This document shows positions 17,697 through 25,174 of a stretch of 36,976 nt of DNA, in pieces. A program made the position numbers and the translations under genes. The stretch's first letter is position 1; each line of letters begins with the position of its first letter. The DNA is from Bacteroides sp. (GTDB lineage Bacteria > Bacteroidota > Bacteroidia > Bacteroidales > UBA7960): the NCBI GenBank assembly GCA_036351255.1, contig JAZBOS010000035.1, forward strand, positions 1 to 36,976, given 5' to 3'. The notes beneath the pieces are model-generated. The model was not told where the DNA came from. It was given only the letters and a program-made list of their open reading frames with translations, and did not search any database.

Positions 17697-19034
17697 ATGC
17701 GCCCTTCCATCCTGATTATAGATGATGATCCTTATATTATCACCTTGCTGGATAATTACTTTAAACGTGAGGGTTATCTGACCTATACTTCTTCGAAGGG
17801 GAAAGCAGCCCTTCAACTGATTCGCAGTAAACGAATTGATGTTGTCCTGTGTGATATCCGCCTGCCGGACATCAACGGAACGGAGCTATTACAGAAAATA
17901 CAGCTGTTATCTCCTGATTCGGTTGTTATCATGATGACCGCCTATGCTGAGATTCGGGCTGCGGTGGAGAGCATACAATCGGGGGCTTTTGATTATGTTA
18001 CCAAACCGATTTATCCCGAAGAGATCAGTGATATTGTTCAGCGGGCCATCCAGAAGAAAAGCAGTATTGCCGAAAAAGAGGTGGAGTATATTACGGGGAA
18101 CAGTCCAAGAATGCTAAATATCATTGACCAGGCAAAACTGGTGGCCCCTACCCACATGTCAGTGCTTATACAGGGGGAGACCGGTTCTGGAAAAGAATAC
18201 ATCGCCCGACTTATCCACGGTAATAGCGCACGCAAAAACAAAAAATTCGTGGCTATTGACTGCGGTGCCATACCCCGTGAACTGGCAGCCAGTGAGCTTT
18301 TCGGTCATGTGAAGGGGGCATTTACCGGTGCAATAGCCAATAAATCGGGCTATTTTGAGCAAGCGAATAGTGGAACCATTTTCCTGGATGAAATTGGAAA
18401 CCTTCCTTACGAAACACAGGTGAAGTTGCTTAGGGTGATACAGCAAAAAGTAATCACCCGGGTCGGCGACAGCAAATCCATTGACGTTGATGTTCGCATC
18501 ATTTCTGCTTCCAATCGTGATCTTCTTAAAGCCCTTGGGGATGGACATTTCAGGGAAGATTTGTATCACCGGATTAATGAATTCAAAATTGAATTGCCTC
18601 CATTGCGCGAACGCGGCGACGATATTTTAATTTTTGCACGACATTTTCTGAAAGAGGCCAACCTGGATCTTAAGAAAAATGTTAAGGATTTTGATGACGA
18701 CGTTGTCAAGGCCTTTAAGAATTACTCATGGTATGGTAACTTGCGTGAAATGCACAATGTGGTAAAACGCAGCGTGTTGATTGCACGGGGCGATTTTGTG
18801 TCATTGGATTGCTTGCCCGAAGAATTGAGAACCGAAAATGATCGAAAGACAGAACTGGAATGGCAGGATGGGAATGCCCTTGACTTAAAAAATGCCTCTG
18901 AAATAGCTGAAAAACGTGTTGTTGAAAAGGCCCTGAAAGAAGCCAACTACAACAAATCTTTGGCTGCAAGAATTCTGAAAATCGACAGAAAAACCTTATA
19001 TAACAAACTCAGCCGGTTTGGAATTAATTATTAA
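17697..19034 (+). CDS. Sigma-54-dependent response regulator, NtrC family
   Basis: 445 residues. Receiver domain (1-120): acidic pocket DDD at 9-11, phospho-acceptor Asp53 (LCDIRLPD), Thr in MMTAY and Lys in TKP. The AAA+ domain (about 140-370) has Walker A GETGSGKE, the sigma-54 contact loop GAFTGA, Walker B GTIFLDEIG and an arginine-finger region (FREDLYHRINEF). The C-terminal Fis-type helix-turn-helix is NKSLAARILKIDRKTLYNKL. With GAFTGA intact it should open sigma-54 promoters when phosphorylated, most likely by the hybrid kinase encoded just upstream. Many neighbouring genes carry TGGCAY-N5-TTTC elements with sigma-54 spacing, making it the candidate master activator of this cluster. A terminator follows 1-40 bases after the stop. 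Confidence 0.95.
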   Translation: MRPSILIIDDDPYIITLLDNYFKREGYLTYTSSKGKAALQLIRSKRIDVVLCDIRLPDINGTELLQKIQLLSPDSVVIMMTAYAEIRAAVESIQSGAFDYVTKPIYPEEISDIVQRAIQKKSSIAEKEVEYITGNSPRMLNIIDQAKLVAPTHMSVLIQGETGSGKEYIARLIHGNSARKNKKFVAIDCGAIPRELAASELFGHVKGAFTGAIANKSGYFEQANSGTIFLDEIGNLPYETQVKLLRVIQQKVITRVGDSKSIDVDVRIISASNRDLLKALGDGHFREDLYHRINEFKIELPPLRERGDDILIFARHFLKEANLDLKKNVKDFDDDVVKAFKNYSWYGNLREMHNVVKRSVLIARGDFVSLDCLPEELRTENDRKTELEWQDGNALDLKNASEIAEKRVVEKALKEANYNKSLAARILKIDRKTLYNKLSRFGINY

Positions 19035-19077
19035 GAGGGCTGCTGCAATAGTTTTTTATCACAGCAGCCTCGTTTTA
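19035..19077 (+). terminator. Terminator between the response regulator and dodecin genes
   Basis: Stem GGCTGCTG (19038-19045) with CAGCAGCC (19062-19069), followed by TCGTTTTA. It serves the plus-strand regulator gene and, being between convergent genes, may also stop dodecin transcripts. Confidence 0.75.
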
Positions 19078-19094
19078 CCTCTTAGTACGATTGC

Positions 19095-19298
19095 TTATTT
19101 CTCGATCTCAAAAGAGATTTTTGCATTCACTGCATATGAAACAATCTTGTTGTTTTCTACATTGGCGTTCATGTGCTTAATGTAGATTGATTTAATGTTC
19201 TTAACCGTTTTAGCGGCTTCCATTAAAGCATTTTGGGTAGCTTCGGTAAAACCCTTATCAGATGAAGCAATAACTTCAATAACTTTAATCATTCCCAT
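19095..19298 (-). CDS. Dodecin family protein lacking the flavin-stacking Trp
   Basis: 67 residues, the whole length matching dodecin: 'KVIEVIASSDKGFTEATQNAL', a helix, then 'VKNIKSIYIKHMNANVENNK' and 'VSYAVNAKISFEIEK'. Dodecins form hollow 12-mers that store or buffer flavin. In alignment by eye with the Halobacterium protein, the Trp that sandwiches the isoalloxazine ring (W36) falls on Ser in 'IKSIYI', and the Gln (Q55) contacting flavin falls on Ala in 'SYAVNA'. This resembles the dodecin-like subgroup without flavin (for example the calcium dodecin type). The start has a good upstream GGAG eight bases away, unusual in this phylum and fitting high expression. A sigma-54-like element lies 45-60 bases upstream. 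Confidence 0.88.
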   Translation of the reverse strand: MGMIKVIEVIASSDKGFTEATQNALMEAAKTVKNIKSIYIKHMNANVENNKIVSYAVNAKISFEIEK

Positions 19299-19342
19299 AA
19301 CTTTTACTCCTTTTTTTTAATTTTTAATTCGTTTATTAGAGT

Positions 19343-19357
19343 GATAAAACCATGCCA
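19343..19357 (-). promoter_or_regulatory. Sigma-54-like promoter of the dodecin gene
   Basis: Minus strand TGGCAT, GGTTT, TATC: correct spacing, with -12 differing by one base from TTTC. It shares ATTTATGGCAT with the site before the membrane protein gene at 26.6 kb. Start codon is 45 bases downstream. Confidence 0.5.
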
Positions 19358-19661
19358 TAAATACTTGGAACGTTTTTAAGTTTGTTCAGCTAAGGTACTT
19401 TGTGGTAGTTTGCAGCGTATCTGGATGGTTTTTAAAAAAATTATATGTTGTGCAGGTGTTGGCCTTGGGGAAACTGAGCCAATATTGGTTTATTCACTAG
19501 TTGGGTTTCTGAAAACAAAAAAGATGTGTTTTCCTTCAGATCTCATGGTTTTTAAAAAACATGAGATTGTAGAATGCCATCCACAATGGTTGATGTGCCA
19601 AAAGAGAAGGCATAATACAAGCCATGACAGATGAATGTTTCTGCGTTTTTTGATTTTTGGT
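19358..19661. other. Intergenic stretch with 28-bp near-palindrome
   Basis: Between dodecin and the lipoprotein gene no coding frame is credible. A near-perfect 28-bp palindrome lies at 19540-19567 (ATCTCATG/ATGAGAT outside GTTTTT/AAAAAC, one mismatch). The 15-base string ATGGTTTTTAAAAAA in its middle also occurs at 19425-19439. It lies past the 3' end of the lipoprotein gene but has no U-run, so it is not a clear terminator. Confidence 0.5.
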
Positions 19662-20207
19662 TTAATCCCCCCAGGATGTAATGAACCCTTCTACTTCGCT
19701 TTGGAGTTCATTGAGATTGTTTATTATTTCCTTCTTGACCTCTGTCCCGTAATGTACTGTGAGGGGTTCGTCCAGTGCAGGTTCCAAAGTGTCGATAGGC
19801 ATTGGTTGAATGTAAGGATAAACAGTAGGCCGGATTCTCTGCCTTATGGTCTCACCCTCATCTATTAAAGCCAATCGGAAGTCAATTTCAACCATTTTTT
19901 GTTTTATCCTGATAATCCTGTCGCGGGTTTCCTTTTCAATTTTCTGCAATGCTCTGTCCATTTCATTGTGGTATTCATCAATCTGATCGTCCAGCTTGTT
20001 GAGGAGAGCATCGGTTTTGTTGATAAAAACGGACATATCTCCTTCATCCTGGATTTCGTTGATTTCCTCAACCACATCTTGCATTTCCAACATTATTTCG
20101 GCCATGTTTTCCTGAAATTCTGCTTCAGAAGACTGCTGTTGGCAGGAAACAAAGGCAAGCAGGATAAATGCAATGGATAATACGAAAGGAATCATTTTCT
20201 TTTTCAT
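19662..20207 (-). CDS. Coiled-coil lipoprotein of unknown function
   Basis: 181 residues. The signal sequence (MKKKMIPFVLSIAFILLAF) ends in a VSC lipobox with QQQ after the cysteine, so the mature protein should be lipid-anchored. Residues about 30-110 are a long, heptad-rich helical region with many Glu, Lys and Asn (for example MLEMQDVVEEINEIQDEGD and DALLNKLDDQIDEYHNEMD). A short Pro-rich segment (IRPTVYPYIQPMP) follows, then a second helix (KKEIINNLNELQSEVEGFI). No enzymatic motif is seen and I recognise no family. The shape suggests a periplasmic spacer or envelope-stress protein. It sits alone between the dodecin and YihY genes; no sigma-54-like element is clear upstream. Confidence 0.72.
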   Translation of the reverse strand: MKKKMIPFVLSIAFILLAFVSCQQQSSEAEFQENMAEIMLEMQDVVEEINEIQDEGDMSVFINKTDALLNKLDDQIDEYHNEMDRALQKIEKETRDRIIRIKQKMVEIDFRLALIDEGETIRQRIRPTVYPYIQPMPIDTLEPALDEPLTVHYGTEVKKEIINNLNELQSEVEGFITSWGD

Positions 20208-20698
20208 GATTTTAAAATTTTTGGGTTTAGAGATTTTTGAACAGATTCTGTATCCATTAACTAATAAGACCGTGTACGAGTAATTGCGGCCAATAATTAT
20301 ACCGGAAACTGATCAAAATCAACATACCGGAACTTCAATATTTCAAAAAAAACGGCTTAATGAATTGGTATTAAATCATTATATTATTTGCTTAAAATGG
20401 TGATCCCCGCTTCTTTAGCAAAATATTATTTTGGCCAATAGAAGCTAATGGGGAAAGAAAAACCTAAAATGGGGAAATTATTCCACAGGATGGCCCATGA
20501 TCTTTTGATGAAATAATTGCCTGATTGCTGTTTTTCTTTATTGAAGAATTTCTATGGCTGAAGCTTGCATAACGCCATTTTTCCCAGCGCAGGCTCCATT
20601 TAATACCCGGTTTTTTGAAAGAAAAGCTGATGATAGGCCTTGCAAAAAGTATTTGGAAGGCTTTTTGAATCATTTATTAAACATCAATCTGTAATTCA
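20208..20698. other. Gene-free stretch before yihY-like gene
   Basis: No credible coding frame. A 69-codon minus-strand frame at 20464-20673 has no family features. TGGAAG-N5-TTGA at 20654-20668 on the plus strand is a poor match to a sigma-54 promoter for the downstream membrane protein gene. No strong hairpin was seen. Confidence 0.4.
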
Positions 20699-21616
20699 AT
20701 GGTACCGGATCCGGAAAACAACCAACGCTTTAATATAAAGCATATTCCAGGCTTGATAAAACGAACTGCCATTTCATGGAACGAGGATGACCCATGGCGG
20801 TTAAGCGCCGTAGTGGCTTATTATGCCATCCTGTCATTGCCAGGCCTGCTGGTTATCATTATTACCATGCTGGGTTATATTTGGGGCGCTGAAATCGTTG
20901 AAGGGCACATTTATGCTGAGATTAAGGCAACCCTTGGGCAGTCTGCCGCCAACGCTATTAAGTCGATAATAGAAAATGCGGGAAGCGGCGAAAGCTCATG
21001 GATTGCAACAGTAATTGGTGTTGCTGCCCTTGTTTTTGGTGCAACAGGGGTCTTTTACCACCTGCAAATATCCATTAACAAGATATGGGAAGTTGAGTCA
21101 GATCCCAAAAGTGGAATACTGCAATATCTAATCGACCGGACAAAAAGTTTTGGTTTTGTTTTGGTTGTCGGATTTTTATTACTCATTAGTTTTGTTATTT
21201 CGGCCATTCTCAGGGCTTTACAGGATTATATTGTACAGTGGATTCCAAACATCGCTTACCTGATATTGTGGATTGCAGAACTGCTGATTTCATTTGGTGT
21301 CATTACGGTTTTATTTGCATTAATCTATAAATATTTGCCGGATGTACATATAGGTTGGAGAAGTGTTTGGATTGGTGCGATTATCACTTCGTTGTTATTT
21401 GCCATTGGAAAAGAAGGATTAACCTATTATTTTGGGGAGGCCAGTCCGGGCAATGTTTATGGTGCTGCGGGGTCGATAATAATTATTTTATTATGGGTTT
21501 CATACTCATGCCTTATTTTGTTTTTTGGCGCAGAATTTACGGCTATTTATACCAGGCGCTATGGATATAAATTTAAGCCAAAGAGCCATGCGAAATTTAA
21601 AAATAAGCCGGAATAG
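20699..21616 (+). CDS. YihY/BrkB family inner-membrane protein
   Basis: 305 residues with six predicted membrane spans. Family hallmarks are 'SAVVAYYAILSLPGLLVIIITMLGY' in the first span, 'VFGATGVFYHLQISINKIWEV' in the middle and 'GNVYGAAGSIIIILLWVSYSCLILFFGAEFTAIY' at the end, matching the YihY/BrkB (formerly RNase BN) family in length and order. The C-terminus is short and basic (YKFKPKSHAKFKNK). The molecular function is not established; the old ribonuclease name is a misassignment. It stands alone between a lipoprotein and a DNA-repair gene, in a stress-gene neighbourhood. Confidence 0.92.
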   Translation: MVPDPENNQRFNIKHIPGLIKRTAISWNEDDPWRLSAVVAYYAILSLPGLLVIIITMLGYIWGAEIVEGHIYAEIKATLGQSAANAIKSIIENAGSGESSWIATVIGVAALVFGATGVFYHLQISINKIWEVESDPKSGILQYLIDRTKSFGFVLVVGFLLLISFVISAILRALQDYIVQWIPNIAYLILWIAELLISFGVITVLFALIYKYLPDVHIGWRSVWIGAIITSLLFAIGKEGLTYYFGEASPGNVYGAAGSIIIILLWVSYSCLILFFGAEFTAIYTRRYGYKFKPKSHAKFKNKPE

Positions 21617-21715
21617 TCGTGGTTGGTAAAACGATCTCTATTTTTTGTTTTCAGCTGTATAGCTGATATGCTTCATCCGAAATGAACAGGCCTCAATGTT
21701 TTGCTAAGTTCTTAT

Positions 21716-21728
21716 GCACTTAATGTGC
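21716..21728. repeat. Dyad upstream of the LigD-PE promoter
   Basis: GCAC-TTAAT-GTGC, a short dyad whose nearest edge is 57 bases upstream of the -24 element at 21785. It could bind an activator, but the same dyad is not seen at the other promoters. Confidence 0.25.
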
Positions 21729-21784
21729 GGTCCATTTGAAATTTCAGATGTCTTCTTTAATCTTTTCAGGTCATCAAAACATCA

Positions 21785-21799
21785 TGGCACAATGTTTTC
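21785..21799 (+). promoter_or_regulatory. Sigma-54-like promoter of the LigD-PE gene
   Basis: TGGCAC (21785-21790), AATGT, TTTC (21796-21799), followed by ATGG. This is the copy closest to the canonical -24 box (TGGCAC). Predicted start near 21811, about 33 bases before the ATG. Confidence 0.6.
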
Positions 21800-21843
21800 A
21801 TGGAGAATAGAAACCATCTTTTTTAAACGCTAAAGACAAAAAA

Positions 21844-22440
21844 ATGAACAAGAAAAAGAAATCGGATAAAGAATTGCTAGACGAATATAATAAGAAGCGT
21901 GATTTTAACAAGACGCCGGAACCCCAAAAGGGAAAAGAGAAAGCATCAAAAAAGCCAAGGTTTGTTATTCATAAGCATGATGCAAGTCAGTTGCATTATG
22001 ACTTTCGCCTTGAAATAAACGGGGTTTTGAAATCATGGGTTATCCCCAAGGGGCCTTCCACTGACCCTTCGGAAAAAAGATTGGCGCTGCTTACCGAAGA
22101 CCACCCCCTTGAGTATGCCAGCTTTGAAGGCACCATCCCCGAAGGTGAGTATGGTGCCGGCAAGGTGATCGTTTGGGATGGTGGCACCTACCGCAACCTT
22201 CGCAAGACAAAGGAAGAAAGCATGCCAATGCAGGAATCCTTTGAGGATGGCAAAGTGGAAGTCTGGCTTGAAGGTAAGAAGCTGAAAGGCGGGTATGTGT
22301 TGATCAATACTTTCAACAAACAGGACACCGACAAATGGTTGTTAACGAAAATGAAGGATGATGAGGCGGATGCCAGGCGTAAACCTTTGAAAACCCAACC
22401 CAAATCCATATTGTCGAAAAAAACGATCGAGGACCTGTAA
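21844..22440 (+). CDS. Stand-alone DNA ligase D 3'-phosphoesterase (PE) domain protein
   Basis: 198 residues. A basic Lys-rich N-terminus (about 1-38) is followed by a complete LigD PE domain: VIHKHDASQLHYDFRLE, which holds the metal-binding His and Asp residues, then 'LKSWVIPKGPSTDP', 'TEDHPLEYASFEGTIP' (third His), 'GEYGAGKVIVWDGGTY' and 'LKGGYVLI'. In Pseudomonas LigD this domain trims 3'-phosphates and terminal ribonucleotides so that breaks can be ligated. Here it is separate; no ligase, polymerase or Ku gene is in the window. It may clean 3' ends during stress or assist an end-joining system encoded elsewhere. The gene has its own sigma-54-like promoter and converges on copB. Confidence 0.93.
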   Translation: MNKKKKSDKELLDEYNKKRDFNKTPEPQKGKEKASKKPRFVIHKHDASQLHYDFRLEINGVLKSWVIPKGPSTDPSEKRLALLTEDHPLEYASFEGTIPEGEYGAGKVIVWDGGTYRNLRKTKEESMPMQESFEDGKVEVWLEGKKLKGGYVLINTFNKQDTDKWLLTKMKDDEADARRKPLKTQPKSILSKKTIEDL

Positions 22441-22471
22441 TGTTTCTCCAGCAGAAAGGAAGGACCTCGAA

Positions 22472-24577
22472 TTATTGGAGTTTCTTTCGCAAGAACTGGG
22501 CATTAATTGCCACCGCTACTGTACTTAAACTCATCAGGATGGCGCCAACAGCTGGATTGATCATAATGCCAGCCCAGAAAAGGACACCTGCACCCAAAGG
22601 TATGGCCACCACATTGTAGCCAGTGGCGTAAATAAGGTTTTGAATCATCTTCTTATGGGTTGCTTTTCCGAAACGGATCAATTTAACCACATCAGCCGGA
22701 TCACTTTCCACCAAAATTATATCAGCCGTTTCAGCAGCAACATCAGTGCCTGATCCAATAGCTATGCCAACATCGGCTTGGGCTAAGGCAGGTGCATCGT
22801 TTACTCCGTCTCCAACCATGGCCACATAATGTCCTTCCTTCTGCAATTCTTTTATTTTGTCTTGCTTCTTATCCGGCATAACATCAGCAAAGTATCCCTT
22901 AAGTTGAAGTTCACTGGCAATACTTTTTGTCACAATTTCATTGTCCCCGGTGAGAATATAACAGTCGATATCCATTTTCTTCAACTTTTCAATGGTCTCT
23001 TTGGCGGTTTCGCGAAGTTTATCGCTCAGTGCAATGAATCCTGCAGCCTGGTCATCAATCACAACATAAACCAATGTTTCGGTTTCCTGAGGCTCTTCCT
23101 TTTGGTCCACTTTAATGTTATTTTTGTCAAGGTAGGCAGGGCTAACCACTTTAATGTCCTTTCCATTCACTTTCCCCCTGATTCCTTCACCGGTGAGGTT
23201 CTCCACCTTCTCTGGGTCCGGGATGTCCAGCTTCTCCTCTTCTGCTTTCTTGACAATCCCTTCAGCTATCGGATGTTCTGATTCTTTTTCCAGGGAAGCA
23301 GCCAGGGTAAGGATTTCCTCCTTGTCATAACCGCCAGTATCCAGTGCTTCGAAGCGTGACACACCATATTTGCCGTAGGTAAGGGTTCCGGTTTTATCAA
23401 ACACCACCGCGCTGATTTTGCGAGCATTCTCAAAACTGGTGCGATTACGAATCAGCAATCCATGGTTGGCGGATACAGAAGTGGAAATGGCAACAACCAG
23501 GGGGATGGCTAGACCCAGGGCATGCGGACAAGCAATAACCATTACAGTTACCATTCGGGTTAGGGCAAAATTGAAATCTTTTCCTGCAATCAGCCACGCT
23601 GCCAGGGTTGTAAAGCCGACAGTAATGGCCACAATGGTAAGCCAGAATGCGGCTTTGTCGCCCAAATGCTGTGTTTTCGATTTCTCTTTACCAGCTTTTC
23701 TCACCATGTCAACCACTTTCGACAGGTAAGAATCAGTGCCTGCATTTTTTACTTCGATCTTCAGGGAACCCCTCTCGTTTACCGAACCGCCTACCACTTC
23801 ATCACCTTCCTTTTTTTCAACAGGTTTTGATTCGCCTGTGATTACTGATTCATCAATGGATGAGCTTCCTTCGAAAATGATCCCGTCGGCTGGGATCTTT
23901 TCTCCCGGTTTTATTAGCAGTTTATCGCCTTCCTCGATCTCACCGGTTTTAATCTCCTCTGTACCTGAGTCTGTTATACGGTGTGCTTTATCAGGCATGA
24001 GTTCCATTAATTTATCGAGTGCGCCCGAGGCCCTCATCACCGACTTCATTTCCAGCCAGTGTCCGGCAAGCATAACCACTATCAGGGTAGCCAGCTCCCA
24101 GAAAAAGGGCTGACCCGAAAGGCCAAAAACCGTCGCTGTGCTGTAAAGATAGGCTACGGTTATGGCCAGGGAGATGAGGGTCATCATGCCTGGCTGCTTT
24201 TCTTTTAGTTCATTCACAAGGCCTTTCAGGAAAGGCCATCCACCATAAAAGAAGAGCACGGAGGCAAACCCGAAAACGATATAACTTCGGCCAGTGAAGT
24301 CCAGTTCATAACCCAACCAGTCCTGGACCATGCTGCTTAGCAAAATAACGGGAACGGTAAACAAAAGCGATACCCAGAATCGGGTTTTGAAGTCTTCTGC
24401 CATTTTTTTATGATGGTTGCTGTGGCTGTGGCCGTGCCCCTGATGGTCATTGTGGTCGCTTTCTGAATCGCCCGGACCCTTTTTATGGTCGTGTTCTTTA
24501 TTGTGGTTGAAGTGAGCATTCTTATCTTGTTCTTTGTCCGGAACGGATTTTTTATGATTGTGATGATGTTTTTCCAT
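22472..24577 (-). CDS. copB: CopB-type copper-translocating P-type ATPase (P1B-3)
   Basis: 701 residues. The first 58 residues carry 15 histidines (for example HHHNH, HNDHQGHGHSHSNHH), a CopB-like metal-binding tail; there is no CxxC heavy-metal domain. The sixth-helix motif is CPH (VIACPHALG, near residue 350), the signature of P1B-3 Cu pumps and distinct from the CPC of CopA. Catalytic motifs follow: the actuator ITGESKPVEK, phosphorylation site DKTGTLT (Asp near 394), HP in 'ESEHPIAEGI' and hinge GDGVNDAPALAQAD. It should export copper (Cu+/Cu2+) from the cytoplasm. No cupredoxin or CopZ gene is adjacent. The gene has a long (about 258-base) leader behind a promoter nearly identical to that of the cation ATPase at 34 kb. 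Confidence 0.93.
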   Translation of the reverse strand: MEKHHHNHKKSVPDKEQDKNAHFNHNKEHDHKKGPGDSESDHNDHQGHGHSHSNHHKKMAEDFKTRFWVSLLFTVPVILLSSMVQDWLGYELDFTGRSYIVFGFASVLFFYGGWPFLKGLVNELKEKQPGMMTLISLAITVAYLYSTATVFGLSGQPFFWELATLIVVMLAGHWLEMKSVMRASGALDKLMELMPDKAHRITDSGTEEIKTGEIEEGDKLLIKPGEKIPADGIIFEGSSSIDESVITGESKPVEKKEGDEVVGGSVNERGSLKIEVKNAGTDSYLSKVVDMVRKAGKEKSKTQHLGDKAAFWLTIVAITVGFTTLAAWLIAGKDFNFALTRMVTVMVIACPHALGLAIPLVVAISTSVSANHGLLIRNRTSFENARKISAVVFDKTGTLTYGKYGVSRFEALDTGGYDKEEILTLAASLEKESEHPIAEGIVKKAEEEKLDIPDPEKVENLTGEGIRGKVNGKDIKVVSPAYLDKNNIKVDQKEEPQETETLVYVVIDDQAAGFIALSDKLRETAKETIEKLKKMDIDCYILTGDNEIVTKSIASELQLKGYFADVMPDKKQDKIKELQKEGHYVAMVGDGVNDAPALAQADVGIAIGSGTDVAAETADIILVESDPADVVKLIRFGKATHKKMIQNLIYATGYNVVAIPLGAGVLFWAGIMINPAVGAILMSLSTVAVAINAQFLRKKLQ

Positions 24578-24846
24578 TTGTTGTTGGTTTAATAATTTGG
24601 AAAGTCTTTTAAAGATTCGGTTATTTGACCAGTCTTTTACTCTTTTCCCCTACAAACTTTTTGAATGAAATCCTGACAACACCATACGGCAACTAAAATC
24701 GCAGTACTCGGGACAGGCAATGGAAGACAGTCCAACCAGGCAGCTCTTCCTTACTTCAATGAGCCAAATGATCCTCGATTCTCTTTGTCGAAGATAATAG
24801 TCAATGCAGTCTCAATCAATATGAATTTTCCTTTACGATCTTAGGT
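24578..24846 (-). other. Long leader of copB
   Basis: No credible ATG gene. On the RNA strand a GGAAGA/TCTTCC hairpin lies at 24722-24750. A 53-codon frame without an early ATG is open from 24811 to a stop at 24650, and its product would be Cys-rich. If transcription starts at the element at 24847-24861, this whole region is a 5' untranslated leader of about 258 bases. Confidence 0.4.
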
Positions 24847-24861
24847 GTAAAAAACGTGCCA
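24847..24861 (-). promoter_or_regulatory. Sigma-54-like promoter, P-type ATPase variant (copB side)
   Basis: Minus strand TGGCAC, GTTTT, TTAC, followed by ACCTAA. The block GTTTTTTACACCTAA is identical to the one at 33725-33739 ahead of the cation ATPase. Distance to the copB start is about 270 bases. Confidence 0.5.
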
Positions 24862-25174
24862 AGAATCATACAAGGTTCATTAAACTTGGGAAAGCTTGAA
24901 AAACATTAATAAAATAAGCAATTAAGGCTTCTTGCTTATTTGCTTTTGGGGTTGAATCTTGGTGGTTTCGGGTAAAGAGTTCCACAATGATGATATAATA
25001 TTCTAGCTTGCCAGTGATTTAAGGTGGAAAAAAGGTATGGAATTTGTCCCATTATTTCTTAAATTTCAAAGTTGTCTTATACCCAATAAGTTGAAATCTT
25101 TTTTTATAACCATTGATAACATTCAAATATAATGCTGGGTAGCCTAACCATCATTTGAAATAAACTGAACCGCT
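24862..25174. other. Divergent intergenic stretch between copB leader and methyltransferase
   Basis: AT-rich and without coding frames. No TGGCA-type element, clear TAnnTTTG box or strong hairpin was found ahead of the methyltransferase, so its promoter is not assigned. Confidence 0.4.

Noticed and set aside
19410..19868. Two plus-strand frames of 74 and 77 codons
   Set aside because: The first repeats MVFKK only because of a DNA repeat in an intergenic stretch, and the second is antisense to the coiled-coil lipoprotein.
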